Positions 16,273 to 24,850 of a DNA stretch of 64,000 nucleotides are shown piece by piece. The translations under genes were made by a program, and so were the position numbers. The notes under the pieces were generated by a model. It had not been told where the DNA came from. It did no database searches and saw nothing but the letters and a program-made list of their open reading frames with translations. Location of the stretch: positions 124,001-188,000 of the forward strand of contig NZ_UAUI01000004.1 of NCBI RefSeq assembly GCF_900455735.1, given 5' to 3'. The number at the start of each line of letters is the position of its first letter. Position 1 is the first letter of the stretch. This stretch comes from Rhodococcus wratislaviensis. Lineage in GTDB: Bacteria > Actinomycetota > Actinomycetes > Mycobacteriales > Mycobacteriaceae.

Positions 16273-16719
16273 TCAGCTGTCGATGGTGAGCAGGTCTGCG
16301 AGGTTGTCCAGGCTTGCCTGCACCGTGCGTGAGTACGCCTTCGCGACTATCGGGTCAGCCAGCTTGCCGAAGATTCCTCCGAGGCCACTTTCGCTGTCGA
16401 CCCGATAGGTGAACAGGGTGCCGCCGTCGATTTCTTCGAGCCTCGTCGTCGCGGTGAAGCCGACCTTGCTCTCCACCGACTTGGACGTGGCCACCTTCAA
16501 CGGCTCGTACTCGACGAATTCGGTCACCCAGTCGAGGCGCCTACCCAGAATGCGGGTTACCCCGCGCCACCGGGTGCCCACCCCGAGTTCCCCGTCGGTG
16601 AGCTGCTCGCATTCAACGGTGGACGCCTCCCACGACGGCCAGTTCTCCGCGACGGTGACAAAACTCCACACTTCCGACGCAGGACGGGCGATGACGACGG
16701 ACTGCTCGACAACCGGCAT
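16273..16719 (-). CDS. SRPBCC-family protein
   Basis: 148 residues: MPVVEQSVVIARPASEVWSFVTVAENWPSWEASTVECEQL, with the typical P-x-x-V-W-x-x-x-x-x-x-x-x-W-P-x-W opening, a run of strands, and a C-terminal helix (AKAYSRTVQASLDNLADLLT). ATG at 16719 has AGAAGGATG upstream. No partner indicates a ligand; it may be a polyketide-cyclase-like or hydrophobic-ligand carrier protein. Confidence 0.85.
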   Translation of the reverse strand: MPVVEQSVVIARPASEVWSFVTVAENWPSWEASTVECEQLTDGELGVGTRWRGVTRILGRRLDWVTEFVEYEPLKVATSKSVESKVGFTATTRLEEIDGGTLFTYRVDSESGLGGIFGKLADPIVAKAYSRTVQASLDNLADLLTIDS

Positions 16720-16969
16720 GGTGATCATCCTTCTGGTGATGGCTGGATCGGAGTCGACCTGCCTCGTCACGCTCCTCAGGCGATGTAGGGCCAGAAGACA
16801 GGAGACCGGTCTGTTTGATTTTCCCCTCTACGCGGGGTCGCTGTCACTGATGGTTAGCGCATCAAAGCGCTGGTAGCGGTGTAGACAAGCCGACGAAACG
16901 CCGGCGAAACCGGTGCTGGATCGATCCGCCGAGGAGCTGAGATAGGTCGAGACCCGACCGACTCGCCGG

Positions 16970-17116
16970 TCAAGGCTGCGGAGTGTCGCACGCTTCGGTG
17001 TCGCCGTCGAACGCGCACAGGCAATGCGGCTCCACTCCCCCGAACAGTGCGACCGCCAACCCCATTACGCCCACACCGCCGGCCAACACCGCACCGAGCA
17101 TGAACACCTCAGTCAT
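16970..17116 (-). CDS. 48-residue single-pass membrane protein with Cys-rich tail
   Basis: Reads MTEVFMLGAVLAGGVGVMGL, then AVALFGGVEPHCLCAFDGDT, then EACDTPQP. Residues 5-27 form one transmembrane helix; the C-terminal tail carries C32, C34 and C43. ATG at 17116 has AAGGGGGA nine bases upstream. It lies 91 bases downstream of the MFS gene on the same strand. The clean ribosome-binding site and the helix-plus-CxC layout support a real gene; no family is known to me. Confidence 0.55.
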   Translation of the reverse strand: MTEVFMLGAVLAGGVGVMGLAVALFGGVEPHCLCAFDGDTEACDTPQP

Positions 17117-17175
17117 CCGACCGTCCCCCTTTTTCGTCCTGTTCCCATTACAGCAGGCCCCCATGCCGGCTCGGG

Positions 17176-17191
17176 CTCCGGCCTGCCGGAG
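17176..17191 (-). terminator. Hairpin after MFS gene
   Basis: CTCCGG (17176-17181) and CCGGAG (17186-17191) pair with loop CCTG. It lies 16 bases beyond the MFS stop at 17208 and before the 48-residue gene, so it may terminate or attenuate read-through. Confidence 0.4.
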
Positions 17192-17207
17192 AGTTCCCAC
17201 TCCCGCT

Positions 17208-18449
17208 TCAGCAGGATTCGGTGGCGACGACGCGACGTGCGGTGGTCGACGGGAGCAGCGCGAGGAGGAGGGCCAGCGCCGTGAGCACGAGGACGAGGAC
17301 GGCCACGGAGAGCCATTGTCCGCTCGCCCAGGCGATTCCTCCGACCCACCCGAACAGGCTGGATCCAGCGTAATAGGAGACGTTGTACAGCGCAGTCGCC
17401 TGTGCGCGACCGGTTTTCGCGTGGGCGCCGACCATACCGGATGCGACGGCGTGGCCGACGAAGAGTCCGGCGGTGATCGCGGCCACGCCGAGGAGGATCA
17501 GGACCAGCGGTCCGGCGACGCTCAGCATCGTCCCGCCGGCCATGCAGGTGCAGGCCAGCACGAGCACGGTTCGCTGACCGAACCGGCCGACCATCCAGGC
17601 GGCGGCGCGAGAGCCCGCGGTTCCGGCCAGGTACGCGAGAAAGATGAGCGACACCACCGTCGGCGCGAGATCGTAAGGAGCGGCCTCGAGGCGGAAGGGG
17701 AGGTAGTTGAACACGGCCACCATGCCACCGACGAGAAGCGCACCGATGCCGAACAATGCCAGCAGGCGGGTATCCCGTAGGTGGATGGCCAGGATCCCGG
17801 TGGACGGGACGGGTGAACGCCGGGCCCGTCCGGCGGGTAGCAGCGCGATCAGGATGGTCATCAGGATCGCCAGACCACCCCCGAGGATCGCCAGTGCCGG
17901 ACGCCACCCGAGGTGGTCGGCGACCGGGACGACCAGAAGGCGACCGCTCAAACCACCCAAAGATGTTGCCGCAACGTAGGAACCGGCCAATCCTGCGGTC
18001 CGCGCCGGCGCCGCGACCTCATGGAGCAGTGTCATCGCCAGCGCCGGTAGTCCACCGAGCGCCACGCCCTGGACGAATCGTCCCGCCACCAGGGCGTCGA
18101 ACGTCGGGAGCCAGGGGACGGCCACGGCGAGCAGTCCCGCGGTTGCCGCCGCGTACCGCATCGCGGTGGGGCGCCCCACTCGATCCGAGAACCGGGCCCA
18201 CGGCAGAACCGACAACGCCAGCCCCAGCGTGGCCGCCGAGACCAGGAGAGACGCCTGCGCCGGACTCACGGACGCGTCGTTCCCGATCTGTGTGAGGAGC
18301 CCCTGCGGCGCGTACATCAAGGCAAAGGTCGCCACGCCGGCACACCACAGGGCCGCCGAGAGTCGGCGGTCCGGATTTCCCGTCGGCGGCGTGTTCTGCA
18401 GGGCAGCCGCGGCGCGGGCGTCCTTCTCCGTGAGGTGTGTGGCGGACAT
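17208..18449 (-). CDS. MFS transporter (YnfM/inner-membrane arabinose-type)
   Basis: 413 residues with a soluble ~40-residue lead and 12 predicted helices. The motif A loop reads ARFSDRVGRPTAMRYAA. Family-specific segments include MYAPQGLLTQIGNDASVSPAQASLLVSAATLGLALSV and FVQGVALGGLPALAMT. These fit the YnfM/CynX-like MFS group of drug or small-solute exporters. ATG at 18449 is preferred; an ATG at 18509 would extend it by 20 residues and overlap the palindrome. It is divergent from a LysR gene, its probable regulator. Confidence 0.85.
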   Translation of the reverse strand: MSATHLTEKDARAAAALQNTPPTGNPDRRLSAALWCAGVATFALMYAPQGLLTQIGNDASVSPAQASLLVSAATLGLALSVLPWARFSDRVGRPTAMRYAAATAGLLAVAVPWLPTFDALVAGRFVQGVALGGLPALAMTLLHEVAAPARTAGLAGSYVAATSLGGLSGRLLVVPVADHLGWRPALAILGGGLAILMTILIALLPAGRARRSPVPSTGILAIHLRDTRLLALFGIGALLVGGMVAVFNYLPFRLEAAPYDLAPTVVSLIFLAYLAGTAGSRAAAWMVGRFGQRTVLVLACTCMAGGTMLSVAGPLVLILLGVAAITAGLFVGHAVASGMVGAHAKTGRAQATALYNVSYYAGSSLFGWVGGIAWASGQWLSVAVLVLVLTALALLLALLPSTTARRVVATESC

Positions 18450-18502
18450 GACGTCGACGGTAGATCCGGCGAACTGATGAATCCAATGCAGAAGCGTCCG
18501 CC

Positions 18503-18520
18503 GACTCATACAGTTGAGTC
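18503..18520. promoter_or_regulatory. Candidate LysR binding palindrome
   Basis: GACTCA (18503-18508) and TGAGTC (18515-18520) are inverted with spacer TACAGT and end right at the LysR start codon. The location between divergent MFS and LysR genes suits an operator, although it is closer to the start codon than typical LysR sites. Confidence 0.4.
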
Positions 18521-19435
18521 ATGAATAGCGAGTCCGTCAAGGCGCTGTTGCCGCATCTTCCCGTTCTCGTCGCCCTCGGCGAAGTCGAACATGTGACTGT
18601 CGCTGCTGCGATGCTCGGGATGCCCCAACCCACGGTCAGCCGGATAGTCCGCCGACTCGAGAAGCAACTCGGCACCCCGCTCCTGGAACCCGACGGCCGC
18701 GGCGTGCGACTGACGGATGCCGGCCGGACACTGGTGCCCTACGCGCAACGCGCACTCGGGGCCGTGGTGGACGGCCTCGACGCCGTGCAGTCCGAAGACC
18801 GACTGGCGCGGGCCACCGTTCGCGTCGCCTTTCAGATGTCGCTCGGCGAGCACCTCGTGCCCGAGTTGATTCGCACCGTCCGCGCGACGGATCCGACGAT
18901 CCGGTTCGTCCTCAGCCAGGGCGCGCGCCGCACATGCCTCGACACCCTCCTCAACCGTGAGGCCGATATCGCGCTCGTCTCTCGTCTCACCCCACCGCCG
19001 GAGGGCCTGACGGTCACGCCGCTGTTCGAACAGCCGCTCGTCGTCCTGGTGCCCTCCGAGCACCCGCGAGCCGCCTCGATCTCGACGACGATCCGTGACC
19101 TTGCCTCCGAGCCGATCGTCACTCTCAAGCCGGGCTACGGGCTCCGGGGATCCCTCGACGACCTGTTCGCGCGAGCCGGCGCCCTTCCCACGATCGCGTT
19201 CGAAGGAGAGGACCTGCACACCGTGCACGGCCTGGTCGCATCGGGCTTGGGCGTGGGCATCGTGCCGGCCACCGACACTCCCCCGCCCGGGTGCGCGCAG
19301 ATTCGCCTCGACGACCCCCGAGCGTTCCGCGACATCGGTGCCGCGCGCCTGTCCGGTCCCCCGGGGGCCGCGGTCACCACGGTTATCGCTGCCCTCAGAA
19401 CCCTCACGTCGTCGGAAAGCAGGGAGACGACGTGA
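18521..19435 (+). CDS. LysR-family transcriptional regulator
   Basis: 304 residues. The N-terminal winged helix-turn-helix reads VLVALGEVEHVTVAAAMLGMPQPTVSRIVRRLEKQLGTPLLEPDGRGVRLTDAG. The substrate-binding domain begins near residue 90 (RATVRVAFQMSLGEHLVPELIR) and has VHGLVASGLGVGIVPA near the end. ATG at 18521. Its stop overlaps the start of the ComB-like gene (GTGA), so the two are cotranscribed, while the MFS gene is divergent. The inducer is unknown. Confidence 0.92.
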   Translation: MNSESVKALLPHLPVLVALGEVEHVTVAAAMLGMPQPTVSRIVRRLEKQLGTPLLEPDGRGVRLTDAGRTLVPYAQRALGAVVDGLDAVQSEDRLARATVRVAFQMSLGEHLVPELIRTVRATDPTIRFVLSQGARRTCLDTLLNREADIALVSRLTPPPEGLTVTPLFEQPLVVLVPSEHPRAASISTTIRDLASEPIVTLKPGYGLRGSLDDLFARAGALPTIAFEGEDLHTVHGLVASGLGVGIVPATDTPPPGCAQIRLDDPRAFRDIGAARLSGPPGAAVTTVIAALRTLTSSESRETT

Positions 19436-20193
19436 ATCGCGAACATCTCCAGCTCGATTACGGCCTCCGCTTCGACTGGGGGCTGCCGGGAGCGAAAGCC
19501 ATCGGCGCCGCTGCCGACGTCGCGGTCGTGGTGGACGTCCTGTCGTTCACCACCACCCTCACCGTTGCGGTCGACGCCGGCATCGACGTCCTGCCCTACC
19601 GGTGGAACGACGAGTCCGCAGAACGCTACGCCCGGGATTCGGATGCCGTCCTCGCCGTCGGCCGCAGCCAGTCGGCGAAAGGGCAGATCAGCTTGTCGCC
19701 GAATACGATTCGGCGGACCGCGGCGCCGCGCAGATTGGTACTTCCCTCGCCGAACGGTTCGACCATCAGCTTCGAACTCGGCGCAGGAACCGGCGTGTGC
19801 GTCGGAGCGTCCTTACGGAATGCGACCGCGGTCGCCGGCTGGATCGCCCGGTACTGCACATCGACGTCGGTGGTGTCGGTGATCGCCGCCGGGGAAAAGT
19901 GGCCGGGCGGCGAACTACGGCCGGCGGTCGAGGATCTGTGGGGCGCGGGCGCCGTGCTGTCCGCTCTGGCGGCGAACGGTTGGGGCGCAGACGCTTCGCC
20001 GGAAGCCCTGTCGGCCATGACCGCCTGGCGTGGGGTCGCGCACTCCCTCCCGCAGTCCCTGGAGGCGTGTGCGTCGGGACGGGAGTTGCGTGCCTCGGGA
20101 TATCCGGAGGACGTCGCAATCGCCGCGGAGGTGGACCGGAGCACCGCCGTCCCGGTCCTCGAAGATCGGGCCTTCCGTACGGCTTCGCAATAG
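19432..20193 (+). CDS. 2-phosphosulfolactate phosphatase (ComB) family protein
   Basis: 253 residues: VVVVDVLSFTTTLTVAVDAG, then LSPNTIRRTAAPRRLVLPSPNGSTISFELGAG, then VSVIAAGEKWPGGELRPAVEDLWGAGAVLSAL and a late RELRASGYPEDVAIAAEVD. This is the ComB layout, in which conserved acidic residues bind Mg2+. In methanogens ComB makes sulfolactate for coenzyme M. Actinobacteria lack that pathway, so the physiological substrate here may be another phosphoester. GTG at 19432 overlaps the LysR stop. It is followed after ten bases by a tyrosine-phosphatase-like gene, so two phosphatases share a transcript. Confidence 0.75.
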   Translation: MNREHLQLDYGLRFDWGLPGAKAIGAAADVAVVVDVLSFTTTLTVAVDAGIDVLPYRWNDESAERYARDSDAVLAVGRSQSAKGQISLSPNTIRRTAAPRRLVLPSPNGSTISFELGAGTGVCVGASLRNATAVAGWIARYCTSTSVVSVIAAGEKWPGGELRPAVEDLWGAGAVLSALAANGWGADASPEALSAMTAWRGVAHSLPQSLEACASGRELRASGYPEDVAIAAEVDRSTAVPVLEDRAFRTASQ

Positions 20194-20203
20194 AGTGAGC
20201 GCC

Positions 20204-20647
20204 ATGTTCGATACCTGGGACGCCGATGCTCCTGGAGTCCTGCGCCTGCCGTCCGGGCGCCTGGTCCGCGGCCGCGGGCTGAAACGACCACTTCCCGACG
20301 GTCCCCTCCCCGATTTCGCCGTCTACCTGCTGGGGCGAACGTCGCCGCCGGTGCAGTGGGATTCACGATGGGTCCGCTGGCCCGATTTCGCGTTGCCGCG
20401 AGATCGTGACGACACACTCGATGCGCTGGGTGAGGTGTGGCGCCGTGCCGCGACGGAGCGGGTGGAGGTGGCGTGCGGGGGCGGTCGCGGCCGGACGGGC
20501 ACAGCCCTCGCCTGCATCGCCGTGCTCGACGGGGTCCCGGCGCAGGACGCCGTCGCGTACGTCCGGCAGCACTACCACCATCACGCGGTCGAGACGCCGT
20601 GGCAGCGGCGGTATGTCGGGCGGTTCACCGCGGCACCGACCTCCTGA
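20204..20647 (+). CDS. Tyrosine/dual-specificity phosphatase-like protein
   Basis: 147 residues. The catalytic P-loop C-x5-R is present as VACGGGRGRTGTALACIAV (Cys then Arg six residues later), and an upstream RWPDFALPRD supplies a plausible general acid Asp. The rest is short for a phosphatase but matches compact actinobacterial PTP-like proteins. ATG at 20204 follows the ComB stop by ten bases, so it is the last gene of the lysR-comB unit. It ends before a strong bidirectional terminator. Confidence 0.75.
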   Translation: MFDTWDADAPGVLRLPSGRLVRGRGLKRPLPDGPLPDFAVYLLGRTSPPVQWDSRWVRWPDFALPRDRDDTLDALGEVWRRAATERVEVACGGGRGRTGTALACIAVLDGVPAQDAVAYVRQHYHHHAVETPWQRRYVGRFTAAPTS

Positions 20648-20675
20648 CCCTCCACCGACACCGGACCCGAAGACA

Positions 20676-20713
20676 CCGGCGGCCCCGCACGAGAATTCGT
20701 GCGGGGCCGCCGG
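20676..20713. terminator. Bidirectional terminator, 17-bp perfect stem
   Basis: CCGGCGGCCCCGCACGA (20676-20692) and its exact complement (20697-20713) close on loop GAAT. It stands between convergent genes (phosphatase stop 20647, pnp stop 20733). There is no T tract, as is common in actinobacteria, but stem stability and position make termination in both directions the natural reading. Confidence 0.85.
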
Positions 20714-20732
20714 CGTGATGACCGGGAGAAGG

Positions 20733-23006
20733 CTACTTCTCGGCAGCCGCCTCTTCGCTCTGCTCGGCCGGAGCCGCAGCGCCGTCTTCTTCGACGGGGA
20801 TCAGCGAGATCTTGCCGCGGTTGTCGATGTCGGCGATCTCGACACGCAACTTCGAGCCGACGCTCACGACGTCCTCGACCTTCGCAATGCGCTTGCCACT
20901 GCCCAGCTTCGAGATGTGCACCAATCCGTCGCGGCCGGGGAGGAGCGACACGAACGCGCCGAAGGCGGTGGTCTTGACGACCGTGCCCAGGAAGCGCTCG
21001 CCGACCTTCGGCAGCTGCGGGTTGGCGATGGCGTTGATCATGTCGATCGCGGCCTGCGCGGACGGGCCGTCCGTCGCACCGACGAACACGGTGCCGTCAT
21101 CTTCGATGGAGATGTTGGCGCCGGTCTGCTCGGTGATGGAGTTGATCATCTTGCCCTTGGGGCCGATGACCTCACCGATCTTGTCGACGGGGACCTTGAT
21201 GGCCGTGACGCGCGGAGCGAACGGGCTCATCTCGTCGGGGGTGTCGATGGCCTCGGCCATGACCTCGAGGATCGTCGCACGCGCATCCTTGGCCTGCGAC
21301 AGCGCGCCGGCGAGGACCTTGGACGGGATGCCGTCGAGCTTCGTGTCGAGCTGCAGGGCCGTGACGAAGTCCTTCGTGCCCGCGACCTTGAAGTCCATGT
21401 CGCCGAACGCGTCCTCGGCACCGAGGATGTCGGTGAGCGCGACGTAACGGGTCTCACCGTCGACCTGGTCGGAGACGAGGCCCATGGCGATACCGGCGAC
21501 CGGAGCCTTCAACGGCACACCGGCGTTGAGCAGTGCGAGCGTCGACGCGCACACGGAGCCCATCGAGGTGGAACCGTTGGAGCTGAGTGCCTCCGAGACC
21601 TGACGGATGGCGTACGGGAACTCCTCGACACTCGGCAGCACGGGCATGAGTGCCCGCTCCGCCAGCGCGCCGTGACCGATCTCGCGGCGCTTCGGCGAAC
21701 CGACGCGTCCCGTCTCACCGGTGGAGTACGGCGGGAAGTTGTAGTGGTGCATGTACCGCTTGGTCGTCTCGGGTCCGAGCGAATCGACCTGCTGCGCCAT
21801 CTTGACCATGTCGAGGGTGGTGACACCCAGGATCTGGGTCTCGCCGCGCTCGAAGAGCGCGGAACCGTGTGCACGCGGAACGATGGCGACCTCGGCCGAC
21901 AGCGAACGGATGTCCGTGATGCCACGGCCGTCGATGCGGAACTGGTCGCGCAGGATGCGCTGACGGACCAGCTTCTTCGTCAGCGAGCGGAACGCCGCGC
22001 CCAGTTCCTTCTCGCGACCCTCGAAGTTCGGGGCGACCTGCTCGAGGACCTCGACCTTGACCTCGTCGGTCTTGTCGTCGCGCTCCTGCTTGCCCGCGAT
22101 GGTCAGTGCTGCGCTGAGCTTCTCCGCTGCGGCGGCCTCGACGGCGGCGAACACGTCGTCCTGGTACGCCGGGAAGACGGGGAAGTCACCGGTGGGCTTG
22201 GAGGCCTTGGCCGCGAGCTGCTGCTGCGCGGTGCAGAGGCGGGCGATGAACGGCTTGGCTGCTTCGAGGCCCTCGGCCACGATCGACTCGGTGGGAGCCT
22301 GCGCGCCACCGTCGATCAGGGAGATCACGTTGTCGGTGGCCTCGGCCTCGACCATCATGATCGCGACGTCGGCGTCGTCACCGCTGCCGGAGACGATGCG
22401 GCCGGCGACGACCATGTCGAAGACGGCGTTCTCGAGCTGCTCGACGGTGGGGAATGCAACCCACTGGCCGGCCTTGTTCTCGTCCGAGGTGATGAGCGCG
22501 ACACGCACACCGCCGACGGGTCCGGAGAACGGCAGTCCGGCGATCTGGGTGGAGGCGGACGCGGCGTTGATCGCGACCACGTCGTACAGGTCCTGCGGGT
22601 TCAGGCTCATCACCGTGACGACGACCTGGATCTCGTTGCGCAGACCGTCGACGAACGACGGGCGCAGCGGGCGGTCGATCAGGCGGCAGGTCAGGATCGC
22701 GTCCGTGGAGGGACGGCCCTCACGACGGAAGAACGAGCCGGGGATACGGCCCGCTGCGTACATGCGCTCCTCGACGTCCACCGTCAGGGGGAAGAAGTCG
22801 AAGTGCTCCTTGGGGTGCTTGCTGGCGCTCGTCGCGGACAGCAGCATCGTCTCGTCGTCCAGGTAGGCGACGACGGCGCCGGCGGCCTGCTGTGCGAGGC
22901 GACCGGTCTCGAAACGAATGGTGCGGGTTCCGAAGGACCCGTTGTCGATCACGGCGGTGGATTCGAACACGCCCTCATCGACCTCTACTGCGGAATTCTC
23001 TGTCAT
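20733..23006 (-). CDS. pnp: Polyribonucleotide nucleotidyltransferase (PNPase)
   Basis: 757 residues. Phosphorolytic 3'-5' exoribonuclease and degradosome component, called gpsI in mycobacteria. Two RNase PH-like domains (residues ~20-240 and ~350-590) flank a helical linker; core motifs include [30 protein letters not shown] and, in the second domain, [15 protein letters not shown] with [23 protein letters not shown] domain ([19 protein letters not shown], read here as [16 protein letters not shown]) and an S1 domain ([19 protein letters not shown]) complete it. The acidic/Ala tail is expected. ATG at 23006. It follows rpsO, the conserved order in most bacteria. Confidence 0.98.
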   Translation of the reverse strand: MTENSAVEVDEGVFESTAVIDNGSFGTRTIRFETGRLAQQAAGAVVAYLDDETMLLSATSASKHPKEHFDFFPLTVDVEERMYAAGRIPGSFFRREGRPSTDAILTCRLIDRPLRPSFVDGLRNEIQVVVTVMSLNPQDLYDVVAINAASASTQIAGLPFSGPVGGVRVALITSDENKAGQWVAFPTVEQLENAVFDMVVAGRIVSGSGDDADVAIMMVEAEATDNVISLIDGGAQAPTESIVAEGLEAAKPFIARLCTAQQQLAAKASKPTGDFPVFPAYQDDVFAAVEAAAAEKLSAALTIAGKQERDDKTDEVKVEVLEQVAPNFEGREKELGAAFRSLTKKLVRQRILRDQFRIDGRGITDIRSLSAEVAIVPRAHGSALFERGETQILGVTTLDMVKMAQQVDSLGPETTKRYMHHYNFPPYSTGETGRVGSPKRREIGHGALAERALMPVLPSVEEFPYAIRQVSEALSSNGSTSMGSVCASTLALLNAGVPLKAPVAGIAMGLVSDQVDGETRYVALTDILGAEDAFGDMDFKVAGTKDFVTALQLDTKLDGIPSKVLAGALSQAKDARATILEVMAEAIDTPDEMSPFAPRVTAIKVPVDKIGEVIGPKGKMINSITEQTGANISIEDDGTVFVGATDGPSAQAAIDMINAIANPQLPKVGERFLGTVVKTTAFGAFVSLLPGRDGLVHISKLGSGKRIAKVEDVVSVGSKLRVEIADIDNRGKISLIPVEEDGAAAPAEQSEEAAAEK

Positions 23007-23318
23007 CTCTTCTTTTCACTTCCCTCTCGTCTTCGCCGTACCCGCGGGGGCGTTCTCACCCTCCTGGCGAGAACTGCGCACCTGAGGAACATCCCCCTCT
23101 CGAGTTCTCGGGATGTCACTGTGCGGAGGCGGCCGTCGATCGAAGTCCCCCGGACCGTGTCCGGAAGACCACTACCGAAGACCGACACCACATTCTCGGG
23201 TGCATACGGTAGTGCTGCCCTCGGCAGCTAACGCCGATAGCCAGCGAGGCCCAGTCTAAGCAAGGCCCCGCCGGCTACCGGAGTGATTTGCGATCGAAAT
23301 GACCGCTGTGTACGAAAC
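23007..23318 (-). other. rpsO-pnp intergenic leader
   Basis: 312 bases without a gene. On the transcribed strand it contains short stems: GCTGCC/GGCAGC at 23214-23228 with loop CTC, and CCGGAC/GTCCGG at 23150-23164 with loop CGT. In enterobacteria this interval is processed by RNase III and PNPase for autoregulation. Whether these stems are terminators, processing sites or a pnp leader cannot be decided from sequence. Confidence 0.5.
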
Positions 23319-23588
23319 TCAGCGACGCAGGCCGAGACGCTCGATCAGCGAGCGGTAACGCTCGATGTCGACCTTCTGGACGTACTTGAGCAGACGACGA
23401 CGGCGTCCGACCAGCAGCAGGAGGCCGCGGCGGGAGTGGTGGTCGTGCTTGTGCATCTTGAGGTGTTCGGTGAGATCGACGATGCGCTTGGTGAGCATGG
23501 CCACCTGCGCCTCCGGCGAACCGGTGTCGGTCTCGTGCAGGCCGTACTCGCTCAGAACCTGCTTCTTCTCTTCGGTGGTCAATGCCAC
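23319..23588 (-). CDS. rpsO: 30S ribosomal protein S15
   Basis: 89 residues: [70 protein letters not shown], the universal S15 sequence that binds 16S rRNA helices 20-22. GTG at 23588 with AGGAGTG upstream gives the standard length. It sits between ribF and pnp, the usual actinobacterial order. Confidence 0.98.
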   Translation of the reverse strand: MALTTEEKKQVLSEYGLHETDTGSPEAQVAMLTKRIVDLTEHLKMHKHDHHSRRGLLLLVGRRRRLLKYVQKVDIERYRSLIERLGLRR

Positions 23589-23698
23589 TGGTTCACTCCT
23601 GGTGATGACGTTCGCGTGCAAGGATCGAAACTCGGCGCGGCCGCCACGAACCGCAGCGCACGCCAGCGGTCCACTTTACCAGCTGAAATGGGACGGCT

Positions 23699-24673
23699 TT
23701 ACCGCACGTCCTCCGACGCCGCCAGGATCGCGCGCGCACGCTCGGCGTCCTTGCCCATCGCGACGATCAGGTCGTCGACCGAATCGAATTTTTCCATCCC
23801 GCGGAGGCGCTCCACCAGATCGACGGCCACGTGCTGGCCGTACAGGTCGGCTTCCCGGTCGAGCACGAAGGCCTCCACGGTGCGCGTCCGCCCCGAGAAC
23901 GTGGGGTTGGTGCCCACCGAGACGGCGGCCATGTACCGCTCGCCGGAGGTGACCGTGCCCAGGTCGACTCCGTGCCCGAGCACGGTGAACCAGGCGGCGT
24001 ACACGCCGTCCGCGGGAATCGCGGCATACATGGGCGGCGCGACGTTCGCGGTCGGATAGCCGAGCTGCCGTCCACGACCGTCGCCGTGGACGACGACACC
24101 CTCGACGCGGTGCGGGCGGCCGAGGGCCTCCGTCGCGGCGGCCATGTCGCCGGCGTCCACGCACGAACGGATGTAGGTGGACGAGAACGTGACCGCATGC
24201 TCTGCGAGCAACGTCACACCGTCGACCGCGAACCCGAACCGGTCGCCGATCTGACGCAGCAGGTCGACGTTGCCCGCCGCCTTCTTGCCGAACGTGAAGT
24301 TCTCACCGACGACGACCTCCGCCACGTGCAGGCGCTCCACGAGAATCTCGTGGGCGTACCGCTCCGGGGTCAGCTTCATGAATTCGGCGGTGAACGGCAT
24401 GACGCAGAACACGTCGATGCCCAGCTCCTCCGCGAGCTCCGCCCGGCGGGCGAGCGTCGTGAGCTGGGCGGGATGACTGCCCGGACGAACCACTTCCATC
24501 GGATGAGGATCGAAAGTCATGAGCACGCTGGGTATTCCACGCGTGCGGGCAGCCGCCACCGCTCGACTGATCAGTTGGGCGTGACCTCGGTGCACGCCAT
24601 CGAATACGCCGATCGTGAGAACACAACGACCCCAGTCGGCAGGAACCTCGTCGAGACCACGCCATCTCAGCAC
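23699..24673 (-). CDS. ribF: Bifunctional riboflavin kinase/FAD synthetase
   Basis: 324 residues. Makes FMN and FAD. The N-terminal nucleotidyltransferase domain has VLTIGVFDGVHRGHAQLI (G-x-F-D-G-x-H-x-G-H), DPHPMEVVRP and VGENFTFGKKAAGN, with STYIRSCVDAGD near 180. The C-terminal riboflavin kinase domain has GRGRQLGYPTANV and AVSVGTNPTFSG with the VEAFVLD strand. GTG at 24673 (VLRWRGLDEVP) matches the usual start of actinobacterial homologues; an ATG at 24709 would add 12 residues. It is upstream of rpsO on the same strand. Confidence 0.95.
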   Translation of the reverse strand: MLRWRGLDEVPADWGRCVLTIGVFDGVHRGHAQLISRAVAAARTRGIPSVLMTFDPHPMEVVRPGSHPAQLTTLARRAELAEELGIDVFCVMPFTAEFMKLTPERYAHEILVERLHVAEVVVGENFTFGKKAAGNVDLLRQIGDRFGFAVDGVTLLAEHAVTFSSTYIRSCVDAGDMAAATEALGRPHRVEGVVVHGDGRGRQLGYPTANVAPPMYAAIPADGVYAAWFTVLGHGVDLGTVTSGERYMAAVSVGTNPTFSGRTRTVEAFVLDREADLYGQHVAVDLVERLRGMEKFDSVDDLIVAMGKDAERARAILAASEDVR

Positions 24674-24836
24674 GAGTGGCAGCCTACGGTGCCGCGCGCC
24701 GATGTTCATCTCCGGACCGGGTGTCCGGCCGCCCCGCTCGCCGGGGAAGCGCCACGACCTCGCGGTTCGCGGTCGCCCGGGCAGTCTCCCGACGACGGAT
24801 CAGGTGTGTCGATGTGTCTCGCCGGTAAGACTTGCC

Positions 24837-24850
24837 TAAGCTCGTTGGCG
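24837..24850 (+). promoter_or_regulatory. Probable leaderless promoter of the DtxR/SirR gene
   Basis: TAAGCT at 24837-24842 fits the actinobacterial TANNNT -10 element and ends seven bases before the GTG start, with no Shine-Dalgarno-like sequence. This spacing is what a leaderless transcript beginning at the start codon would show. The surrounding AAGACTTGCCTAAG partly resembles iron-regulator half-sites, so autoregulation is possible but unproved. Confidence 0.45.

Noticed and set aside
20406-23231. Very long plus-strand frame opposite pnp
   Set aside because: It mirrors the codon bias of pnp on the other strand, has no recognisable domain and is Arg/Asp/Val-rich; a shadow of the real gene.
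24825-24840. IdeR/DtxR box upstream of the metal regulator
   Set aside because: Only one half-site (GCCTAA) resembles the consensus; the other half does not.
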